Shown here piece after piece: positions 41,373 to 45,628 of a DNA stretch of 45,628 nt. The notes beneath the pieces are model-generated. The model was not told where the DNA came from, did no database searches, and saw only the letters and a program-made list of their open reading frames with translations. Numbering within the stretch: position 1 is the stretch's first letter; the number at the start of each line of letters is the position of its first letter. The DNA comes from Archangium sp. Its GTDB lineage: Bacteria; Myxococcota; Myxococcia; Myxococcales; Myxococcaceae. Location: the NCBI GenBank assembly GCA_030695565.1, contig JAUYRZ010000118.1, forward strand, positions 1-45,628, written 5' to 3'. Made by a program: the position numbers and the translations under genes.

Positions 41373-42367
41373 CACGCGGGTCGTTTCCTCTCGACGAGAA
41401 AGAACGCGCCGACCGCGAGCTCGAGATACCCGTGAAACGCCGCGAGCCGCAGGTACCCCCAGCGGGCTCCCGCAAGATCCTCGAGTCCCCAGAACGCGAT
41501 GAACGCGGTGAGCCCGATGAACACCAGCAGCAACGGAAACCCGAAGTCCTTCACCAGCGCATCCCACGTGGCGCGGAAGGGGCGGGGCGCCGGGCGGGTG
41601 CGCGCGTCTTCAGGCACGAGCCGCAGCCACATCGCGTAGTGCACCGACTGCAGGAACGCGAACGAGAGCACCAGCCGCGGACCGAACGTGGCTCCCAAAC
41701 CCGGCGCCGCCGTCTCGATGAACTCCGAGAAGCTGGTGCCGCTGCCAGGAGCCGCCCACGCACCGAGTGCAGTGAGGAACGGATCCGCTCCGCCCGCGAG
41801 CAGGAAGCCCGTGCACGCGAGCACGAGCACCGGCAACACGAACGCCTGCTTCGTGCGCGGCCGCAGCGCCCACCACCACCCCAGCGCCACCAGATTGTGC
41901 GCGTGCAGGAAGACGAGCAGGAACGGATTTTCCCAGGCCAGTGAGAGCGCAGTGAGGCCGGCCCACGCCGTCAGTGCGATCACCTTTCGAGCGACCGAGC
42001 CCCGCGCCATGAGCACTGCCGGCACCAGGCAGAGAAGGCTGATCGCAGGCGGTGCACCAAAACCGGTGGCAAGCAGCGGGAGCGCCACCAGCCACGCCAG
42101 CGCTCCACGTTCATGCAGCTTCGGTTGAACGACGAGGTAGCGCGCGTCAGCCACCAGATGCGGCACGCCCAGCAGCACCGGACCCAACGCGAGGAGCCAG
42201 AGCGGAGAAACGAGCGTGAGCGTGAACGCGACCACCACCGAGAACACGCCCAGCCAGAGCACCCGGCTCGCGCGATCCGCGTACAGATGCGCGAGCCACG
42301 GGCGCAACGCGCGGTACACCCGCGAACGAACCGAGTCGATCCACCACGGCTGGGCGAGCGCAGTCAT
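41369..42367 (-). CDS. Polytopic membrane protein, distantly Brp/Blh-like
   Basis: A 332-residue protein with eight or nine hydrophobic segments. Conserved-looking polar sites inside them are LLGVPHLVADARY, FLHAHNLVALGWWWAL, LQSVHYAMWLRLVPEDAR and LAAFHGYLELAVGAFFLVER. The spacing of His residues in membrane helices recalls the Brp/Blh beta-carotene dioxygenase family, but no full signature is visible, so the link is weak. It starts at ATG 42367, overlapping the stop of the preceding small exported protein, and overlaps the next small membrane protein, so the three genes form one unit. Confidence 0.65.
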   Translation of the reverse strand: MTALAQPWWIDSVRSRVYRALRPWLAHLYADRASRVLWLGVFSVVVAFTLTLVSPLWLLALGPVLLGVPHLVADARYLVVQPKLHERGALAWLVALPLLATGFGAPPAISLLCLVPAVLMARGSVARKVIALTAWAGLTALSLAWENPFLLVFLHAHNLVALGWWWALRPRTKQAFVLPVLVLACTGFLLAGGADPFLTALGAWAAPGSGTSFSEFIETAAPGLGATFGPRLVLSFAFLQSVHYAMWLRLVPEDARTRPAPRPFRATWDALVKDFGFPLLLVFIGLTAFIAFWGLEDLAGARWGYLRLAAFHGYLELAVGAFFLVERKRPAW

Positions 42368-42699
42368 GCAGCTGAAGCGGTCGGCCCACGCGGCTTGAAG
42401 GTGAGCGCCGCCACGAGCGCGAGAAACGCGAGGCCCAAACCCACCCACGGCAGCATCGAGCGCGCAGAGCCCTTCGCGGTCGCCACGCAGGTGAGCATCT
42501 TCACCGCCTTGTACGTCGGAGGCACGCCGCCGCTGTAGTCAGGCCGGGTGATCGACGTCTCGATGCAGGTGCCCGCGTGGCCTTCACCGGTGGTGCACGC
42601 GGCGCCCGCGGCCTTGTTCCGGCAGGTGGCTACCTCCTCGGGAATGATGTCCGCGAACGCCGGCGCTGCGAGCACTGCGACGAGTACGTAGAGTCTCAC
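42364..42699 (-). CDS. Small exported Cys-containing protein with C-terminal membrane anchor
   Basis: A 111-residue protein. The start is GTG 42699 (RLYVLVAVLAAPAFADIIPE), a signal peptide cleaved after AFA. The mature part has CRNKAAGAACTTGEGHAGTC, DYSGGVPPTYKAVK and a second Cys. It ends in a transmembrane helix (SMLPWVGLGLAFLALVAALT) with a basic tail. It is clearly related to the protein at 43509-43829 (DIPP, CRDKAVGAAC, NDYSNGPPPT), which instead carries a MYXO-CTERM-like end. Its stop overlaps the next start (ATGA). Confidence 0.72.
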   Translation of the reverse strand: MRLYVLVAVLAAPAFADIIPEEVATCRNKAAGAACTTGEGHAGTCIETSITRPDYSGGVPPTYKAVKMLTCVATAKGSARSMLPWVGLGLAFLALVAALTFKPRGPTASAA

Positions 42700-42721
42700 G
42701 GCGCCGACTGTACACCTGACT

Positions 42722-43126
42722 TCACTCGACGGTTCGAACGGAGAGCCCGACGACCGCGCCCGCCTTCGGGGCGTCACAGGCTTCCTGATTGGAGAAGCTC
42801 GAGACCGGCATGTTCACCGTCGCGGTGCTCTGGTCCGCTGAGAGCTGGCCGCATTTGCGAGCCACCATCACAGCCTGGTTGGCGCACGTGATGGTCTGAT
42901 CCCAACACGCCTCCAGAGCGCCGGTGCCCGACGTGCGGCGCACCTCGCAGTCGACCCCGCTCGGCCCTGGTGTTCCACAATCCACCCGTGCTCCGTCGAA
43001 GTCACCATCCGCCGGTAAGAGCAAGGCCACGACGGACAAGCTGCAGCAGCAACCAATGGGAAGCATCGCGGCGAGGGCGACCCACTTCCAATTCCGGGAG
43101 AACCAGCTCGGGGTCTGCTCGGTCAT
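42722..43126 (-). CDS. Single-pass membrane protein of unknown function
   Basis: A 134-residue protein. Residues 1-14 are polar, 15-37 form one transmembrane segment (WVALAAMLPIGCCCSLSVVA), and the rest is periplasmic. The soluble part has Cys pairs (VDCGTPGPSGVDC; CWDQTITC; CGQL; CDAP) and ends VVGLSVRTVE. No family recognised. It lies 22 bases upstream of the small exported protein's GTG and could be first in its operon. The region upstream (43127-43177) has no recognisable promoter. Confidence 0.6.
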   Translation of the reverse strand: MTEQTPSWFSRNWKWVALAAMLPIGCCCSLSVVALLLPADGDFDGARVDCGTPGPSGVDCEVRRTSGTGALEACWDQTITCANQAVMVARKCGQLSADQSTATVNMPVSSFSNQEACDAPKAGAVVGLSVRTVE

Positions 43127-43177
43127 GTCGGCGACGAGTGTACACGCGGCACCGCACTCGAAGGACGGCCTCGATGC

Positions 43178-43447
43178 TCACTTCTTTCGGAAGAGATCGC
43201 TCAACGCCTTCGTCGGTTTGCCCGGCTTTTCGATGCGCCCCAGAATGCGCTCTCCGCTGTCACGGCTCACGACGAGACGCGGGGGAATGATGACCTCTGC
43301 AGGCAGCTCGCGGAGTGCACGAAGATGGTGCCGGAGCGCCGCTTCGATCACGACCCCCTGCTTCAGGCCGTAGCCCTTGGCGTACTCATCAAGCTCGCGC
43401 TTGGTGGATGCTGCGATGTGGGCTGACACGCGCGTTTTCGAACTCAT
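43178..43447 (-). CDS. Ribbon-helix-helix DNA-binding protein, orphan antitoxin-like
   Basis: An 89-residue protein. It opens SKTRVSAHIAASTKRELDEY, the beta strand and first helix of an RHH/CopG-type regulator. GLKQGVVIEAALRHHLRALR follows as the second helix. A C-terminal tail of 45 residues (PAEVIIPPRLVVSRDSGERI onward) could bind a toxin. No toxin gene is adjacent on either side. A perfect inverted repeat overlaps its ribosome binding site, suggesting autoregulation. Confidence 0.75.
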   Translation of the reverse strand: MSSKTRVSAHIAASTKRELDEYAKGYGLKQGVVIEAALRHHLRALRELPAEVIIPPRLVVSRDSGERILGRIEKPGKPTKALSDLFRKK

Positions 43448-43448
43448 A

Positions 43449-43462
43449 TTTCACCTGTGAAA
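43449..43462. promoter_or_regulatory. Inverted repeat TTTCAC-CT-GTGAAA over the RHH ribosome binding site
   Basis: The 14-base perfect inverted repeat lies one base upstream of the start codon of the RHH gene. In that gene's direction it reads TTTCACAGGTGAAA, so its AGGTG is also the likely ribosome binding site. RHH proteins usually bind short palindromes in their own promoters. An autoregulatory operator is inferred. Confidence 0.5.
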
Positions 43463-43508
43463 ACCTATTGGTCCGCGCGGCTCCGGGACAACACCCCAAC
43501 GGTCGGGA

Positions 43509-43829
43509 CTACCTGGCGCGTCGCCGAAGAAGGAGCAACCCCAACAACCCGGCGATGCCCTCAGCAGGCATCGTGGCGCATGACTGCTTCTTCGCGGGGA
43601 GCGCAGCTGCGTCACACGTGAGGCACTCGTAGCTGACCTGCGTCGGCGGCGGCCCGTTGCTGTAGTCGTTGCGCGAGCAGGTGGCTTTCACGCAGCCGCC
43701 TTCACCGCCGTCGTCGCGTTTGCACGCAGCGCCCACCGCCTTGTCGCGGCAACCACTCGAGTCGGGAGGTGGAATGTCACCCCACGCCACGCCCGCAAGC
43801 ATCGCCACCACCACTGCGAATCGGTTCAT
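43509..43829 (-). CDS. Small exported Cys-rich protein with MYXO-CTERM-like tail
   Basis: A 106-residue protein with signal peptide MNRFAVVVAMLAGVAWG. The mature part contains DIPPPDSSGCRDKAVGAACK, GGCVKATC, NDYSNGPPPTQVSYECLTC, and the tail GIAGLLGLLLLRRRAR after CATMPAE, a short MYXO-CTERM-type ending. It is a paralog of the protein at 42364-42699. Its ATG overlaps the stop of the preceding gene (ATGA at 43826). Confidence 0.75.
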   Translation of the reverse strand: MNRFAVVVAMLAGVAWGDIPPPDSSGCRDKAVGAACKRDDGGEGGCVKATCSRNDYSNGPPPTQVSYECLTCDAAALPAKKQSCATMPAEGIAGLLGLLLLRRRAR

Positions 43830-44188
43830 GCCTGCAGTCTGGGCCGCGTGTACGGCCGGGAGAAGTGAATCCACTGCCGCGCATCGATCTCCACGAACCA
43901 CTCGATGTTCGGAATGAAGGTGAAGCGCACGCTGGTGAACTGCTCCAGCAGCTCGGCCGCTTGCATGGGCGAGAGCTTGGGCCCCTTGAAGCTGACGCGA
44001 ATGAACGTCTCCAGCGTCGGCGTGACATCCACCGAAGCGCAGACGTGCACGGAGCCCACCCGGCAGGTGTTGTCGACCGTCACTCTGCGGCCCGGCAACA
44101 TCCACCGCTCGGGATCGATGGCGCGATCGAGCAGCGCGTCACCGGCCTCTTCCATCGATTTGACGCTTGGTACCGTCGCACGCTGCAT
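43826..44188 (-). CDS. Conserved-looking small protein of unknown function
   Basis: A 120-residue protein starting MQRATVPSVKSMEEAGDALL. It has a beta-rich pattern (RRVTVDNTCRVGSVHVCASV; FIRVSFKGPKLSPMQAAELL; SVRFTFIPNIEWFVEID). No signal peptide or membrane helix. A longer frame from 44278 is possible but its first 30 residues look like noise. It is coupled to the downstream exported protein by ATGA overlap. I do not recognise a family. Confidence 0.6.
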   Translation of the reverse strand: MQRATVPSVKSMEEAGDALLDRAIDPERWMLPGRRVTVDNTCRVGSVHVCASVDVTPTLETFIRVSFKGPKLSPMQAAELLEQFTSVRFTFIPNIEWFVEIDARQWIHFSRPYTRPRLQA

Positions 44189-44281
44189 TCGGGTCGGCCT
44201 CCGCGAAGTCGGAAAGAACGAAACCGCGCGCGCGCTTTTGAAACAAGCCCTGCACCCGCTTGACGGGGTCGATTTCACCGC

Positions 44282-45403
44282 TCACAACATCGCGAGGTCG
44301 TCTCGATGCACCGCTTCATCGAGCCCGCGATAGCCGAGCGCCGCTTCGATCTGCGTGGTGCGCTTGCCGGCGATCTTCCGCAGCTCATCCGCGGGGTACG
44401 CCACGAGGCCACGCGCGAAGACTTCTCCGCTCTCGTCGCTCAGGTCGACAGGATCGCCGTGAGAGAAGTTGCCCTTCACCTCGCGTACGCCGGAAGGCAG
44501 CAGGCTCTTCTTGCGCTCCAGCACCGCCGAACGCGCGCCCGCATCGACCACCAGGGTGCCCTTCGGCTTGAGCGCATGCGCGATCCACGCGGTGCGGGCA
44601 TCACGGCGGCCCTGTTGCGGCTCGAAGAGGGTCCCTTCGTGCTCGCCTTCGAAGACCCGGGTCAGCGTGCCCGGCTTCTGTCCCGCGGCGATGACGCAGC
44701 GAACACCCAGCTCGGTGACCTGCTGGGCCGCGCGCAGCTTGGTGATCATGCCGCCGGTGCCCACGCTGCTCCCACTTCCACCTGCGGCAGCGAGCATGGC
44801 GCGGGTGACCACCTCGACGGTGCTGATGAGCTTCGCGCCAGCGTGCTTGCGCGGGTCGGCGTCGTAGAGCCCATCGACGTCGCTCAAGATCACCAGCGCG
44901 TCGGCGTTCACCAGCCCCGCCACCAGGCCGGCCAGCGTGTCGTTGTCGCCGAACTTGATCTCGTCGACCGAGACGGTGTCGTTCTCGTTGATGACCGGCA
45001 CCACGCCATCGGTGATGAGTCGCTCGAGCGCGTGACGCGCGTTGAGATAGCGCCGCCGGTCTTGCACGTCGGAGTGGGTGAGCAGCACCTGCGCCACGAT
45101 GCGGGGCGAGAGCGCCTCTTCCCACGCGCGCATCAGGCGGCTCTGGCCCACTGCCGCGCACGCCTGCTTGCCGGGAATGTCCTTGGGCCGCGAAGGCAAG
45201 CCCAGCCGCTCCACCCCCAGCGCGATGGCGCCGGAGGAAACGATCACCAGCTCCCTCGTCTTGGCGAGGGCCAGCAGCTCGTTGGCCAGCCGCTCGAAGT
45301 GAGGTCGATGAAAACGGCCAGTGGTGTTGGTGAGCGCGTTGGTGCCGATCTTCACCACCACACGCTTCGCGTTCGCGAGCGCAGTTCTTCTCAGGGCTGA
45401 CAC
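44282..45403 (-). CDS. proB: Glutamate 5-kinase
   Basis: First step of proline synthesis: ATP-dependent phosphorylation of glutamate. It has 373 residues. Residues 1-265 are the amino-acid kinase domain, with RVVVKIGTNALT, VSSGAIALGVERLG, QVLLTHSDVQDRRRYLNAR, VVPVINENDTVSVDEIKFGD and SVGTGGMITKLRAA. Residues 280-373 are the PUA domain (KGTLVVDAGARSAV; REVKGNFSHGDPVDL; FARGLVAYPADEL). Start is GTG 45403. No proA is adjacent on this side; a prepilin peptidase gene lies upstream. Confidence 0.96.
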   Translation of the reverse strand: MSALRRTALANAKRVVVKIGTNALTNTTGRFHRPHFERLANELLALAKTRELVIVSSGAIALGVERLGLPSRPKDIPGKQACAAVGQSRLMRAWEEALSPRIVAQVLLTHSDVQDRRRYLNARHALERLITDGVVPVINENDTVSVDEIKFGDNDTLAGLVAGLVNADALVILSDVDGLYDADPRKHAGAKLISTVEVVTRAMLAAAGGSGSSVGTGGMITKLRAAQQVTELGVRCVIAAGQKPGTLTRVFEGEHEGTLFEPQQGRRDARTAWIAHALKPKGTLVVDAGARSAVLERKKSLLPSGVREVKGNFSHGDPVDLSDESGEVFARGLVAYPADELRKIAGKRTTQIEAALGYRGLDEAVHRDDLAML

Positions 45404-45413
45404 GCGGGCGACT

Positions 45414-45628
45414 CTAGCGGCCGAAGACGATCTCCGACATCAACTGCCACGGCGTGTGCGCCAGGCGCTCGACGAACCAGGGCCCCAGCATCATCACCTC
45501 GATGCCGGCCAGCCCAATCCACGGGCCGAAGGGAATGTTGTTCGCTTGCGGCACCCAGTCAGGAATCTCCCCGGTCGACTCGTCGGGCGGGGGCGAGTCG
45601 GGAATGTCCTGGAGGAAGATCGTGTACG
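45414..45628 (-). CDS. Prepilin peptidase, C-terminal part (runs off the window)
   Basis: Only the last 71 codons are present; the frame is open at the window edge. The segment has NNIPFGPWIGLAGIEVMML then GPWFVERL, which matches the family's C-terminal IPFGPFLALG transmembrane motif of PilD/GspO enzymes. The preceding loop is acidic and Pro-rich. The end is VFGR and TAG. The enzyme cleaves and N-methylates type IV pilin and type II secretion pseudopilin leaders at the inner membrane. Its catalytic Asp residues lie outside the window. Confidence 0.7.
   Translation of the reverse strand, partial: YTIFLQDIPDSPPPDESTGEIPDWVPQANNIPFGPWIGLAGIEVMMLGPWFVERLAHTPWQLMSEIVFGR

Noticed and set aside
43178-43447. 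Toxin-antitoxin locus
   Set aside because: An RHH antitoxin-like gene is present but neither neighbour resembles a toxin, so it is treated as an orphan regulator.

Overview
The window is GC-rich, densely coded DNA that looks like a chromosomal segment of a myxobacterium (phylum Myxococcota). The signs are a membrane Ser/Thr kinase with a C-terminal periplasmic tail, several proteins ending in a MYXO-CTERM-like tail (Gly/Cys, hydrophobic stretch, Arg cluster), MopE-type repeats of the CDGLDNDCDG kind, many Cys-rich or Gly-rich lipoproteins, PEGA and TonB-like envelope proteins, and frequent 4-base ATGA/GTGA overlaps. I saw no rRNA, tRNA, CRISPR array, transposase or integrase.

Layout. 1-13.5 kb: an outer-membrane-barrel-like protein without a signal peptide, an MscS channel, a broken DUF421 gene, a SOUL protein, Cys-rich secreted proteins, a patchwork of gene fragments (5.5-6.45 kb), and a tightly coupled five-gene operon (6614-13038) of a Ser/Thr kinase, two paralogous signal-peptide proteins and two collagen-like lipoproteins. 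This stretch is bounded by a 170-bp direct repeat (1178-1347 and 13073-13242). Each repeat copy keeps one intact gene of a divergent pair and only a stub of the other. 13.5-18.7 kb: an Skp-like protein, TesB, an NHL-propeller lipoprotein, a two-gene operon pairing a protein of three tandem repeats with an Amidoligase_2-type enzyme, and an HpcH/HpaI aldolase-like protein. 18.7-23.7 kb: a GH31 lipoprotein convergent with a purine catabolic operon (allantoinase, a fused allantoicase/OHCU decarboxylase, 5-hydroxyisourate hydrolase).

24-35 kb: M16 peptidase, MiaE-type tRNA hydroxylase, AraC regulator, methyltransferase with a deleted flavin oxidoreductase upstream, GNAT protein, an operon of PEGA protein, GluQRS and TonB-like protein, and a class III nucleotidyl cyclase. 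34.7-45.6 kb: MopE-like MYXO-CTERM protein, a decayed copy of a small membrane protein, acyl-CoA oxidase, a Cys-rich lipoprotein with a recent internal duplication, a small membrane-protein operon carrying the intact copy, small secreted paralogs, an orphan ribbon-helix-helix regulator with a palindromic site over its ribosome binding site, glutamate 5-kinase, and the C-terminus of a prepilin peptidase.

The strongest candidates for something new are the kinase/collagen-like lipoprotein operon, the amidoligase plus repeat-protein operon (a possible enzyme-substrate pair), and the reciprocal direct-repeat arrangement around the first. All functional statements rest on reading motifs by eye; no database search was run.
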